64,000 bases of DNA from Thermothelomyces thermophilus ATCC 42464 (taxonomy: Eukaryota > Ascomycota > Sordariomycetes > Sordariales > Chaetomiaceae). The stretch lies in contig NC_016475.1 of NCBI RefSeq assembly GCF_000226095.1, forward strand, positions 3,658,001-3,722,000, read 5' to 3'. Each line of letters starts with the position of its first letter. Within the stretch, counting starts at the first letter, position 1. Both the position numbers and the translations under genes were made by a program. Positions 1-14,344 of the stretch are shown here, one piece after another. The notes beneath the pieces were generated by a model. That model saw only the letters and a list, made by a program, of their open reading frames with translations, was not told where the DNA came from and made no database searches.

Positions 1-3000
1 GAAGTTGTACTGCCTGTGCCTGCCATGCTTTGTTTGCTGTTGTGCGCTCGCCGAGCTCCAGACACCGGACGCAGCCTGACCCAGGATTGTACGGTTGGGT
101 TGCGTCTCTATTCTTTCTACGTGGGGAAAAAAAAATCAGTATGGTAAAGGTTCGGGTACCACCTGCGTTGATTAGATTGACCAATCACCTATCACGAAAC
201 GAGGGCGGCCTGGCCTTGGTGGAGCCCTTGGTTACCCGCCCTGAAGGTGGTGCGCTTTTGGCTGGCAGAACTTGATCAGTGCCTACTGCGTACTAGTAAG
301 GTATGGATGTACGGAGTAGTAAGAGCTGTGTATAGGGATTACATATGTATAAGCCGTAATCCGCAGGGTTGTTCGCTGATTGTTCAAGTTCATCTTGGCC
401 ACAAACCGAGCATCACACGGACTCTAGTGTCACTTTTCTCGACTTTTACTTCCCTTGTTTATTTTCACAGAGCATGTCGGGCGAAGAGTGTAGGCGTCAT
501 CTTTGACAAACCACCCGGACTCCGGACTAACCCCGTCAGATCCCAGAAACAGAAAAGCAGTGCACAAGCGTTCCAAGGCGAGACCATAGGGTAATTAAAT
601 TCAAGGTACCAATAAGAACACAGCACAACACTTCTCGTCGCGGTTTCCACTTGCGTTCCAAAGCTCGAAACTTTCTGCTTTCATCAACCAGCGAACTGTT
701 TCGCAACCTTCCCATCCCAGTGCAGACAACGCCGCAACGCTCAATTATTCTAGCGCTTGTCATGTTGATCATGCTAGCTACCGACACAGATGTGTTCTAG
801 ATATATTCTCTTGGGCCCGGGTGACTACAGGAGAGCCCTTCACTTTGAATGGAAGATGATCACGCTCTGTAGTTATGGCCATGGTAATATGCTTTGCCTG
901 AACGAGAACTGTCGAAAGCAGGGTGAAACAAAGGGGAAGGAGGAGAGAGTGGGATGTGCCTTTAGGCTTTATGCTTGATTCTGGTGACAACAGCGAGTCA
1001 AAGCCATCAATGTCCCCTTCCGCTCAAGGCTGGTCCCGTCGGCAGCCGCCGGCGGGTGGAATGAGCGTACGTGTGGGAAACAGTACGCGACAAGTCACAG
1101 CTTAAAGAAGGGAGAACGAACCTTCTCTGTTGAGCCCGCAAAGGGCTGGACTGAGTGAACGCCCACTGCGCCGACTCCGCAACAACTGTCACCTCTGCAT
1201 CGGTTATTATACGGACTCGATAGCCGGAATTCACTGTCTCATGTTGCCGTCACAGCTGAACCACCCTAGCGAATTCGCAAGTCCTGTCCACTGCACAGTG
1301 ATTGTTGCGTTGGATTGGCGGTTGCCTTTTTGGTTGAGAGCTCGAAATGCGTCGAATGTATATCCCGATGTAACGCTTGTCGGGAGGCAACTACTGTGTA
1401 GAGAACCACTCAGAGCTGGTTCTGCGCCCACGTGCTGCACCGAGGGCACACGACACGCACGACCTCTTCTTTTCCGTTCTCCCAACCTACCAACTTGATG
1501 GGTGGCAACTCTTGTGTCTTCTCTCGGTAACAAATCCCACTTGCAGCAGGATTGGAGAGTTGGTGGCTGTTGATAATCTAGATAGCTATTATCTTGCGTC
1601 GCGTAACATCAATACTCCGGGGATAGTTCGAGCGCGGCTGCAGGACGGAGTACGGAGTGGAAATACGGAGTACTTGGCCATGCCATCCAAATGCATGCTT
1701 GTAGTGTATACTTGCACAACTGACTGCTTGTGCATGCATTACACTACATATGTGAGGTTGTGGACGTGCAAATGGTGCACAGGAAGAGTACCTGCTACTT
1801 CAGAGACCGCAACGATCGCGCAACCGGTAATGAAACTTTCTCCCGAAGGCAATATCTCAGATGACAAGACCATTTAGAGGTGTAATATATGTTCGCAAGA
1901 GTAAGCGATCTTATCGCAACCGGTTGGACGTCGATCATCTGGGGTGATATGAACATATAGAGTAATGAGGCACGTGAGGTAGTTAAAGAAAGTCAGAAAC
2001 TGATTCTCCGCGGGCCCAAGATCCCACGCAAGGGTCCATGTTCGGCGTCAGGACCCATGGGCGCATCTTGTCGGTCCATGTTCTGGATCATCGTTGCTCG
2101 AGCATAGTGCAGGTTCTGCAACGGTTCTGCGGCACAACCTGCAGGAGCGGGGCCAGGGGAAACACGGCCCCACCAGAGGCCTGAGCGTACTGTAATTAGT
2201 ACGGATTACTTTGCAATGTCTACGAAGTACTAAGTAAGGTCAGCCGTCCTCTGTCCTGCCAAGACCTGATATACTGTATAGTTGGTCACTGTATACAGCC
2301 AACACCGCTCCTTATAGATGTCGCAGACAGGGCAGTTCCTAACTAAACTTTTTAGCACTGCGAAGTTAAGCCGCTTTTGATAGTTTTTACAGCCTTGGCC
2401 TATTCAAACAGTCGGTAAGTCATTAAAAACCAGCCTAATACTCTAGTTAACGGATTCGATGTCGCAACGCCAACTCCTCTCATATCCAAGTTAGCCTGCC
2501 CCGACTAGTATTCTGCTTGTAATTTAGCCTCCTTTTCGACCTTTGAATTCATTCGCGCCATATACTGCTCGAATACCTGGCTCCTCTTCGCCTGGTGCGA
2601 GAGGTTCAGAAGAGCACAAGTACCCTGTATGACCTTCTTCGTATTCGTACGTTGCTAGCAGTCTTGGCAGGCCAACGTGATTTACTTTTGACCACAACCT
2701 TCGTAGTTCAAGTATTCGAGACACCAGGATCGCTGTTAGCCTCTTGCCCCGGCGGGTTTTGGTTTCCACGGTTTTCTCGAAGACTATATAGACATCTATT
2801 TCTAACTCTTTTTGTTTGTTTGGATTTTGTCTTCCTGTGGAGCAGGATAATCTGCGTTTGTCAAACAGCCGCGACACCCACGACGTAACTGTTGCGTCGG
2901 CGTCTCAGCACGTCCCGTCAGACTCTACTCCCAATGCCGAGTTGCCTGGCGCCAATCCATCCAACCTACCACGCAGCCGCCATCATCGCCATTGTACCTG

Positions 3001-3062
3001 CTTAGCCTCTAGTCGTTCACCGTCCATTAGGTACCTACCTACAACAGCAGCATCGTCGAGGC
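1..3062. other. Intergenic region, no supported gene
   Basis: About 3 kb with only short, unrecognisable open frames on both strands. Copies of the 8-mer ACGGAGTA occur at 311, 1645 and 1665. The stretch around 2200-2520 is noticeably more AT-rich and TA-rich than the coding blocks. A 117-codon minus-strand frame at 2524-2877 has a hydrophilic, protein-like C-terminus, but I do not recognise it. The last few hundred bases (about 2770-3062) are pyrimidine-rich and probably hold the promoter and leader of the SPX gene that starts at 3063. Confidence 0.6.
2524..2877 (-). other. Unrecognised open frame, possible relic
   Basis: An open frame of 117 codons ending in a Lys/Gly-rich tail (EFKGRKGG). 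I recognise no domain. The residues after the middle (runs of E, G, P and Y) look less random than those of neighbouring frames, but codon use is not clearly that of the host genes and no intron-exon structure was found. It could be a decayed gene, a decayed repeat, or chance. Confidence 0.15.
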
Positions 3063-4720
3063 ATGAAATACGGAGAGCAATTTGAGAGGGAGTCCGTGCC
3101 TCAATGGAGCCTTCGTACGTTTCCCGAGATCATTGGGCATCCTGTCTCCATCGCGAATGGCTGCCAGTCGCTAATTCAATCCCCCCCCTGTTGCAGATAA
3201 CATCGACTACAATTCGCTTAAACATCACATCAAGGCGCACACTACCAGGGACCAGGCCACGGCAATAACAATTCCAGGCTGCCCGAACACGGCACTGACA
3301 AAATTCGAAGACGATTTTTATGAAGAGCTGTGCCGGCAACATGATCGGGTGGATTTGTTCGTCTCGAGCAAGGCCGACGAGATTTCACGGCGGCTGCGTA
3401 CGTTACGGATGGATCGACGTGGGGAGCTACCCAATTGGCTAACATGGTGGTCCAGAGCACCTTTCGACCCAGTTACACCGACTCATCCTGCGATGCGCGA
3501 CTTCGGGACGGGACCAGATGCCCTTGAAGAGGCGGCAACGCTTCGCCAAGTACGAACAAAACTTACTACAATGCGGCGATGACATCAGGGCGCTTCAACG
3601 CTTCGTCAGCGCCCAGGTAGTTGCGTTTCGGAAAATAATAAAGAAGTACAGGAAATGGACAGGCTCCGTAACACTGGGAGCTCGCTTCAATGACCACGTC
3701 CTGTCGCACCCCAAGAGCTTTACAAAGCGTGACTTTAATCAGCTCCAGGCTCGGTATGAGGACCTGCTACAGACATTACGCGCTGCGTCACCCGCTGGCG
3801 GTGTTAGCTTTCCGCGTCCAAAACCCCGGTCCTCCCGTTCGCCCGCTCCACAGTTCTCACCAGCCGAGCGGACTGCCGCCTTGGAGCCACAACCGCCAAC
3901 AGGCTACTGGAATGAGTACGAGTGTGGCAGCGAGGCAGGGGACTTTGACCGCAACGGCGATGAGTACGCAATCTACATTGATCCGAACCAGGACACTAGC
4001 TTCCCGGGTTTCAAGGCTCTCGGCGCGTTCTTCGCAGAGTCCGCCCAGAAACTAAGCAGCTGGGTCTCGTCTCGACGCAAGCGCGATTCCGCAGCTGTCG
4101 ATATAGCCGGTACAGAGCGCCGGCCCCTCCTCCATGATCATCAGCCCAGCGACGCGGGCTACGGCTCCACCGCGATCCCTTCAGAATCAAGTGGCCCCTC
4201 CAGCCCGCCAGGCGGGACGAACATCTACAGCACCGGCACGGCAGCAGGCACCGACACGGACCTCGAGGTCCAGCGGACTTCGTCGTCGCGCCGCGGCTCC
4301 ATCAGCAGGGGGTACGTGTCGTCGTCATCATCGGACGAGCCTTTCTTCCGGCCGGGCGCCAGAGAGGAGACGTACTACGCGGGACTGCCGAGCATCGCGG
4401 ACCAGCGCATGGCGCGGTACCGCGAGCACGTGCTGGGCTGGGCGACGTGGGGTTGCTTTGGGGCCGCCTTCGCGCTGATGGGCCTCGCAGCCGTGCTGAT
4501 CGCCACCGGGCGCCACAAGATGAGGCTCGAGGTGGATGCCGGGGTCACACTTGGGATCGTGACGAGCCTGGGCCTGGCGTGCGGCGGCTTGAGCATGTTG
4601 AGCGCGCGGACTGGTACGCCTGGGTTGCTGGATCGTTTGGCGGTGTGGCTTGCATTTGCAGTGGTCTGTGTGGGAGATGGCATATTGTTGGTCTTGGTCA
4701 TGGGAAACGCGAGGAGGTGA
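3063..4720 (+). CDS. SPX-DUF202 vacuolar membrane protein (VTC-like)
   Basis: Predicted 505-aa membrane protein, probably a phosphate/inositol-pyrophosphate-sensing accessory of the vacuolar transporter chaperone (VTC) system. Exons 3063-3114, 3197-3397 and 3456-4720; both introns have GTACGT donors and keep phase. The start is fixed by the canonical SPX opening MKYGEQFERESVPQW. The SPX domain spans about residues 1-175, with basic motifs KHHIK and RKIIKKYRKW that in the family bind inositol pyrophosphates. A Ser/Pro-rich linker follows, then a DUF202 region (about 393-505) with three membrane segments, beginning near residue 410. VTC polymerase subunits carry a triphosphate-tunnel (TTM) catalytic domain between SPX and the membrane part; here the linker is low-complexity and no TTM-like block is visible, so this should be a non-catalytic subunit or a separate SPX protein. 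The family call is firm; the exact ortholog is uncertain. Confidence 0.85.
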
Positions 4721-5898
4721 CATGGATTATCGGGGACACCTTTCCCCCCTTTTCCCGAAAGGTAAACTCACACTCCCTTGGTTCTTCTGCCGGCGTGGGA
4801 TCCGTTTCCGCCTTTCTCGTTTGCATACTTCAAGGCCCAGGGCGACGTTTGCATGTCGAACGGAGCCAGAGATTTCTACGATTAGATACCTGGACGGCTG
4901 CAGGATGCATGAGACGATGAGATGACGAGACGAAGCCCGCTCGACTCACAAAGGGTGGATCACATCGAGGGCAATGGTCAGGGACATTAGGCGGTAGTGT
5001 TGCTGTGTGGCAATAGGAGCAGCATGATATCGGGTTGATACCTCCAGGTAGGAAGTGTTGACTGAGTGTAGTTTAGCGATTGAGGGGTGGAAGGCAGAGC
5101 AGTATCACGTAAACGGGGTGAACGGTACTAGTATGGAGAGAGAAGGAGGAAAGAAGAAGGACTGAACAATACAAGGAAAAAAAGAAACAAAAACATACAA
5201 CACCGGGGATTCCCCAGTCGTCACCGACCTGAGTACTAATCCGGCGATCAGTAGCTTGACTCTGGGAGAGCGGACGGGATCCCGTATTTTCTACTGTCTA
5301 TGGTCGTATGTGACAGTGCTTTGCAAAACCTGGGTCTATATCCGTATGACTGTCATTCAACACGCCAGGCAAGACCGATATATGTGTATATCCTAAGCAG
5401 GCTCCTACTTCGCTCCAAACAACCCCCCTCCCCCTCCCGGGGCCCGTGGCTCTTCCCCACTCGCTGCCCTCGACAAGGAACCCCGTTTCTGCCTACAGGG
5501 CTCCTCGAATGCTCTCTCCTCTCCTCCTTATCTTGTTCCCTCCCCCCGTCCCTATCTGTCTCATCCAAGCGGACCAAACATACCATTATTGCCCAGGATT
5601 TTCCGCCTTCACGGCGCCTCCCTCGCGCCCACGATGTCTCGGGCCATGCATGGCCTTGATGTGCCGGGACACCTCTTGGAACACGCGAGGGTTATGTGGT
5701 GCGAGAGTGCGTCTGGCCGCACTTGTGGTATGCTCACCCGGATGGCTTGTCCGCTGCGGATGAGGTGTGGATGCTCGAGATTCTCCATGACAGAGAGAGA
5801 ACTGGTATTGGAAGGGAAGTCATGGCGAGGGAAACACGTGTCGTCTATTGTGTGTGCTCACACAAAACACTTACCAGCTTTGTGACCTGATATCACTC
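4721..5898. other. Intergenic region between convergent genes
   Basis: Lies between the 3' ends of the SPX gene (+) and the amidohydrolase gene (-), so it should hold two 3' UTRs. A pyrimidine-rich stretch sits at about 5400-5570. No supported gene. Confidence 0.6.
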
Positions 5899-7895
5899 CT
5901 ATAGATCCTCCTTCAGTTCTCCCGTCAAGTAGTCTTGTTCCCTCGAATACACCCTCTTCCCCCCTACCCACGTCTCCCTCACCCTCAACCTCCTTATCTC
6001 TTCTGCCTCAACGGCCATGACGTCCTCATCCAAAACAATCCAATCCGCAAAAGCCCCCTCGGCGATGACCCCTGCCTGCCCATCCATGAACGCCCCCCTG
6101 GCCACGCCCCTGGTAAACCCATCCAGCGCCTGCTCCACCGTCAGCGCCTCTTCCACGTGCCAGCCGTCCTCGTACCCCGGCGGTCCCATTCCCGTGTGCG
6201 GGCTTTTCCTCGTTACGGCGGCGTAGACACCTTCCAAGGGGTTCGGCGGTTCCACGGGGAAGTCGCTGCCCAGGACGGGGCTAATGTCCAGCAGGGAGCG
6301 CATGCGGTAGGCCTCAGTGCGCGTGCGCTCCTCGCCGAGACGGAGCTCGGCGTAGGCCATGTCCGAGGTGGCGTGGGTGGGCTGGATGGAAGGGATGATG
6401 CCGATGGCGTGCAACCGCTGCTGGTCGGCCGGGTGGATGATCTGCGAGTGCTCGATGCGGAAGCGGTGGCGGGACTGGCAGGCCGCGAGGTCTTGGCTGT
6501 CGGGGCAGAGGTCCTTGAGCGATGCCTCGAGGGCATCGATGGCCAGGCGGTTGGCGAGGTCCCCGATGGCGTGGATGTTGACTTGAAAGCCGGCTGCAGA
6601 CCAGGACCGCGCGAGCGAAGTGAGAGTGGAGGCGTTGACCAGCAGCGAACCCGAAGTGTCGGGGCGGTCTGAATAGGGCTCGATCATGGCGCTACCCCAG
6701 CTTCCCAGGGCGCCGTCTGTTTTGACGTTAGCAGAGGTTGTGGTTTGAGAAGGGTTCCCTGAACGTACCGGCAAACAGCTTGACGCTCCTGACCGAGAGC
6801 ATGCCGTCGGGGTGCTGCACCTGGACCGCCTCGTCGGGGCAGAACGTGTTCCTCTCCGGACATTCGAGCATGGCGTACACCCTGAGCGTCCAGTCCTCCG
6901 TGCGACTCATCTCGTCGTACATTGCGACGTCAGCCGGCACCACGCCCGCATCGTGCATGCCCACGAGCCCGACCTTGTGCAGCTCCCTCATGGCCGACGC
7001 CACAAACTTCTTCCTCCGCTCCTTGCTTGGCTTAGGCCATAGCGAGGTGACCAAGTCCATTGCGTTGTCACAGAACACGCCCATTCCGGGCGTCCTCACA
7101 ATCTCGCCCCCGGGCACCTCCTCGGGCAGATCCGCCGGCAGCAGGTCCAGCACCGCCCTGGAAACCCACGTGCAATGCACATCCACGCGGTCTAGCATCA
7201 AGTATTTGCCCCTCAAGGCCTCATCCTCCTCCAGCATATCCTACCGCTCGCTCACACAGCGTCAGCACACCGCCACCCCCCTTTCAACCCCGAACCGGCA
7301 TTTTCTCAACAAGACCGGAAAGAGAAGGAAAAATACCCACGGCAAAAGGCATCCCCCCCATAGTCATCTGGTCCCAGCCGATTCCCCTGCCCCATTCTTC
7401 CTTGCTCCCGACCCCCGGGTTGGCATCCAGATACTCCCTCAGCCGCCTCCGCACCTCTTCCGGCGATGCGGCCCCGAACAGGTTGGCTGAGTGCAGGAAC
7501 TCGCCGTACTGGATCAGGTGCCCGTGGCCGTCCCACAGACCGGGGAGGACATGGCCGGGTCGGACGGCATACGCCTCGCTCCCGTCGTCGTGCGCTCTCG
7601 GCCGAGACGAGCGGGAGGAGAAGACGCGGGCGAAGCGGCCGTCAGGGGAGACCGAGAAGCAGTTCGGTTCCTCGATGCCGTTCTCGCCCGAGGCGGCGAC
7701 TATGGCGGCAGTGCGGACGGACTGGTAGCAATACGTCTGCACGCTGTCATGGATGCCGGACGATGACCGTGACTGGCCAAAAACACCCCGGGTAAGCAGC
7801 TGCGGCTGCAGACTGAAGACGACGGCGACACCGCCCGCAAGGAGAGATAGGCGGAGGCTCCATCTTGCAGCGGAGGAGGAAGAGGAAGGGGGCAT
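5899..7895 (-). CDS. Amidohydrolase family 3 protein, membrane-anchored or secreted
   Basis: Predicted 614-aa metal-dependent amidohydrolase of the YtcJ/amidohydro_3 group; the substrate is unknown. Exons 7341-7895, 6769-7240 and 5899-6716, joined in phase; the second junction rebuilds the family motif LFADGALGSWG. Residues about 12-34 form a hydrophobic segment (signal anchor or signal peptide) after a Ser-rich start. Metal and active-site signatures in order: PGLWDGHGHL (His124, His126), an Asp-initiated DGALGS near residue 343, IHAIGD (His about 391), FRIEHSQ (His about 432) and a late LGSDFPVEPPNPLEGV Asp motif. These match the HxH...H...H...D metal set of the superfamily. The first donor is GTGGGT, slightly unusual, but phase and homology support it. 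Transcribed convergently with the SPX gene. Predicted to act in the secretory pathway or outside the cell, by inference only. Confidence 0.85.
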
Positions 7896-8549
7896 GTGTC
7901 TGGTGACTTATCTGATCGGAGTCGAAGAGGGGGGGGAGGGGGGAGAAAAGGATGGGAACCAAAATGAAAAAAATGGAAAGAGAGGTGTGAGGGAAGGGAG
8001 GGTTGTAAAAACAGAGAAAGCAACAACACAAGCACAAACTCCAAACTTTGAAATGAAATGGTGATGAACCGCATTACAAGTAAGGAAAGAAGCGCCCTCA
8101 ACCGGAATCCACACTGGTCCCCAGAGTGCAGAAGCCTTGTTGGCGAGCAGCCTGCTATCTAATCGCGGACTCCTGCCGGGGGGGCTGCTGCCGTGGAGCC
8201 TCATCTGCTAACAACAGTGTGGGCAATCAACTATTCCGTTATGCCTCAGTGCATCAATCGCGTAGCTAAAGATATCAAATTGAACGCCAAATAACAGAAT
8301 ACCTCCCTCCATCCACACACATGACCATCTATGTACACACAGCAGTGCTGCGGAAGAAAATGAAAGAAAGCCGAATCATAGAGGAAACTCTGGTCAATGC
8401 CCAGAAGAAAGACATTGTAGGTAATAAGATTAGAACAAGTCACAGCCGACGCAACACCCCTCGTGAAATGCAAAAAGCAAGGTCGCCTGCCTGCCTGCCT
8501 GCCTGCCAATACGTGCCATATCCATAAACCCTCTCCAAGCATCAAACAC
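7896..8549. other. Intergenic region between tandem minus-strand genes
   Basis: Holds the promoter side of the amidohydrolase gene (just right of 7895) and the 3' flank of rsp5. A polypurine stretch (GGGGAGGGG-like) lies at about 7925-8010 on the plus strand, so it is pyrimidine-rich in the direction of the amidohydrolase transcript. A CCTG microsatellite lies at 8486-8507. No gene seen. Confidence 0.6.
8486..8507. repeat. CCTG microsatellite
   Basis: Five tandem copies of CCTG, the last followed by a partial copy. It lies about 45 bp beyond the stop codon of rsp5, in what is probably its 3' UTR. Confidence 0.8.
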
Positions 8550-11433
<2,884 letters not shown>

Positions 11434-11572
11434 GGCTCTTGGCAGCACAGGTCAGGGGAAGAACGTTGCGCCGTGTTCTGCCCACCAGGAAGGTGGTCGG
11501 CTCAAACGATGGGTCGTTTGCAAGCCGGACTATGGGCGAAGCGCTAGTCGGCAGCCGAAGCGACGTGAGCTA

Positions 11573-11602
11573 TCGGTCGGTCGGTCGGTCAGTCGGTCGG
11601 TC
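11573..11602. repeat. TCGG microsatellite in rsp5 upstream region
   Basis: Tandem TCGG units interrupted once by TCAG. They lie about 140 bp upstream of the rsp5 start codon. Confidence 0.8.
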
Positions 11603-12140
11603 GTTGAAGAGTGGATATTCCGTCGTTGTCAAAGGTTGTGGCAGATGCGCAACACCAAAAAGGAGGATGGAAGACGGAAGCGGCACGAGCCGGGATTGCG
11701 AGCAAGAGTGAGCAAGAAGGGCGGCTGGCTGTCGAGGGGTGGAAGTGATGAGGCTGTGCTGTTTGGACACCCCGCTTTGGCAACCTCGGACGTTGGCTAA
11801 CGGTGTTGTTGCTTGGCCGAGCTCGACAGCGGCAAAGTCGCAAAAATAAGCGGTAACGATGTGGTGAGGAGGCAAAACACTGCGCTCCCTCTCGCCGGAT
11901 GGCAGAGCGATGACACTCACGAATTCGAAGAGTCGGGGCAAGTGCTCGCGGCCAGTGGTTTTCGGAATAGTTCGTGAGGTGTTTGGGTCAAGCCTAAGTT
12001 CATGCAACTGACGGGGCCGCTTGCACTCACCCGTCCGTGCCACCAAACAAGGTGCTGTGGGTTCTAGGCTCCGTTTGGCGCAAGGACCAGCATAGGGACT
12101 GGTAATGTCCTGGTTGTATGTACAGTACATAGTATGCATA

Positions 12141-12220
12141 CTCCGTATAGGTACCTATCTATGTATGTATGTACAGTACATAACATACTTTGCGTACCTT
12201 ACATAACTACCTATACGGAG
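12141..12220. repeat. Inverted repeat of the ACGGAG/CTCCGT motif
   Basis: The 13-mer CTCCGTATAGGTA at 12141-12153 recurs as its exact reverse complement at 12208-12220, 54 bp apart. The spacer holds ATGTATGT repeats and TGTACAGTACAT, itself nearly palindromic. It could form a hairpin or be a remnant of a small inverted-repeat element. No coding potential. Confidence 0.6.
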
Positions 12221-13448
12221 ATAGGGAGGTACCTTGGTACCTACTGAGTGTCTGTTGTGTACGTCCGTACAGTACTCCGTATATACGGTACATACGCTAG
12301 TGAGCAACCCGGAAGCGCGAACTACACAGTATTTTTAGCCGGGATTCGTGTGTATCGTAGTCGGCGTATCGCGTGTGCAGGCGCCTTGCAGGCGACTAAT
12401 CCCCGCCTTGATATATGATGTCCAGTCACTACATGGCAGCAACAATAGCCGTGATGATAGGAACAGGTCCTCCATCTACTTCATCATTTACTATGTCCTA
12501 GTGCGCAAATAACTGCATAACACCTTTCTACTTTTTTCTTCTTCTCTTTGTCTTTTTCTTCCTCTTCCTCTTCCTTTTCTCTTTTCCTTCTTTGGTTATT
12601 GTGGCTGCAAAGTTGCGATGCAAGCGCCAGTACTCCATATGTACGATGTGCGGCGAACCCCATCGCGTGCCATGTCGACGCATCCAGGCACTAAGATGAC
12701 GAACCGTATCGAAATCAATCGGGGGCTGAGAAGGTTCTGTTGGTGTCGCGGTTGCTCGGCTCATTGAGAACTACCTAGTGTCCTGGCTACGGTAGGGTTC
12801 AACATCTTAGTCTAGTCCAGTACTGTACGGATTACAGTACACATATACATGTGCAAGTTACTTGATGAGATGAGCAAGTTTGCATGCCAATGGTTTGGAT
12901 ATTAGAGCTGAAAACTACAGTCTACGAGGACATACCATTGATCTGGCGTCACGGCTGGCAATACATTGGTGGAAAGTACACTAGGTGATCTGGTGTTGAC
13001 TCTGTAACTGCACTGTTCTGATAATAGCATTAGCAAGGTGGCGGGACCACAGGCTATCTTCTCGTATTCAAACCCGAGGTTTGACAATTCCAAATCACAG
13101 TAATGCTCGAGCCAAGCAAGATTTCCTCGGGAAAGAGACAAATGGATCTCTGGTACCTAGGTTGTCTCTTTCGCGTGGGTACCGAGAGGAATTTCCAGAC
13201 TCTGCCAGGTTATGAAGACTCGAGCGACGTGTTGAGTTTGACCTTCCGTTCCTTTGCCCAATTCCATGACGCCTTGCCGAAGCAGGAAAAAAAGAAAGAG
13301 AGAGGAGAAAGGAAATGATAATACCCGTAGTAAAAAGAGAAAAGTGCCACCTTGCCCGGTTCCTTCTCATTCAGCCCGGGAGGCTCTTGCCGTCATGGAA
13401 TCAAGTAGAACCCCACCCAGCCCTTGCACGCCTGGATACGTTCCCGGG

Positions 13449-14166
13449 TTAATACGGTGCAAACCCGCGACCACGCCCCCTATAGCCTCCACGGTATCCT
13501 CCTCTAGGGTAGTAGCCGCCTCTCCCTCCGTAGAAACCACGGCCGCCGCCCCGGAACCCACCCCTACCGCGTCCGCGCGACATGCCCGGAATGTTCGTTC
13601 GCTTCGGTTCCACCTTGATGTTGCGTCCCTTGAAAACGGAATCGTTAAGGACGAGAGCTTGCGCGACGAGCTGAGGTTCGCTAAATTCTACGTATGCGTA
13701 TCTGCTCAGCCTTGTGTTAGCGCTCCATCATCATGTTGAAGATAATCGAGAGGGCGTACCCCTTGGGCTGGCCGGTAAACTTGTCCAGAAGGATGGTGAC
13801 GCGGTTGATGGATCCGCAACTCTGGAAGTGCGCTTGAAGCTCCTCTGGGGACGTGGAGTAGTCAACATTGCCAACGAATATGCTCCGGTTGTCGACATCC
13901 TCCTTGTCTTCGGTCAGGTCCTGACGAGCCTGGTCGAGCGACGCCTGCATCTCCCTCAGCTTCGCTGCCTCGGCCTCCATTTCCGCCACGCGCTTCTTCA
14001 TGGCCAAAATCTCTTCCTGGTCGTCCAGTTAGCCTCCTCTTTTGTCATGTGCGCCGGCGCAACGCATATGCCCGTCAGCCTGGGAACGTCGCACCTCCTC
14101 GTTCTCGCCATCGACATTGTCACGAGTTTCGTCGTGCGGCTTTCCCTCGTCCTTGGGTGAGCTCAT
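13449..14166 (-). CDS. Nuclear poly(A)-binding protein Pab2 (PABPN1-like)
   Basis: 193-aa RNA-binding protein that coats nascent poly(A) tails and links polyadenylation to nuclear RNA turnover. Exons 14095-14166, 13760-14016 and 13449-13701 join in phase. Layout: acidic N-terminus, a short coiled coil (about 25-55, [17 protein letters not shown]), one RRM (about 68-145) with RNP2 IFVGNVDY and RNP1 KGYAYVEF (the latter rebuilt across intron 2), then an Arg/Gly-rich tail with [15 protein letters not shown], a likely arginine-methylation target, ending RGFAPY. This is the exact architecture of S. pombe Pab2 and human PABPN1. The start at MSSPKDEG has a good context (CCAAAATG); an upstream in-frame ATG at 14277 falls inside a predicted leader intron and was not used. 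The first coding donor is GTGCGA, weaker than usual. Confidence 0.9.
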
Positions 14167-14221
14167 TTTGGCTTCAGTTCGCGGTCCGTAGGCGACCTCG
14201 CGGGCAACAGAGTATGCGTTT

Positions 14222-14344
14222 CTGGGTGATGTCAGCGACAGCAGAGGTGGGGTCTGCGCGGCTCGACTCATTGGCAAAAGGAGAGCTGCGCTTGATTATC
14301 GGGAAGGCTAGCGGGTAAGAGACGCCGCTCACCAAGTTACTCAC
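14222..14344 (-). other. Predicted 5' UTR intron of pab2
   Basis: On the minus strand, a GTGAGT donor at 14344, a GCTGAC branch point and a CCAG acceptor at 14222 define a 123-bp leader intron just upstream of the pab2 start. It removes an in-frame upstream ATG at 14277, which supports the start at 14166. Confidence 0.5.

Larger units (their letters stand above)
11434..13448. other. Intergenic region upstream of rsp5, repeat-rich
   Basis: About 2 kb with a TCGG microsatellite (11573-11602), a block of short TA/GTAC-rich words (12110-12300) that includes a 13-bp perfect inverted repeat, and a long polypyrimidine tract (about 12535-12600). Open frames here are short and unrecognised. It contains the rsp5 promoter and the 3' flank of pab2. 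Confidence 0.6.

Noticed and set aside
2365-2380. Word resembling a conserved 5S rRNA segment (GAAGTTAAGC)
   Set aside because: The surrounding 120 bp do not match fungal 5S rRNA structure or its other conserved words.
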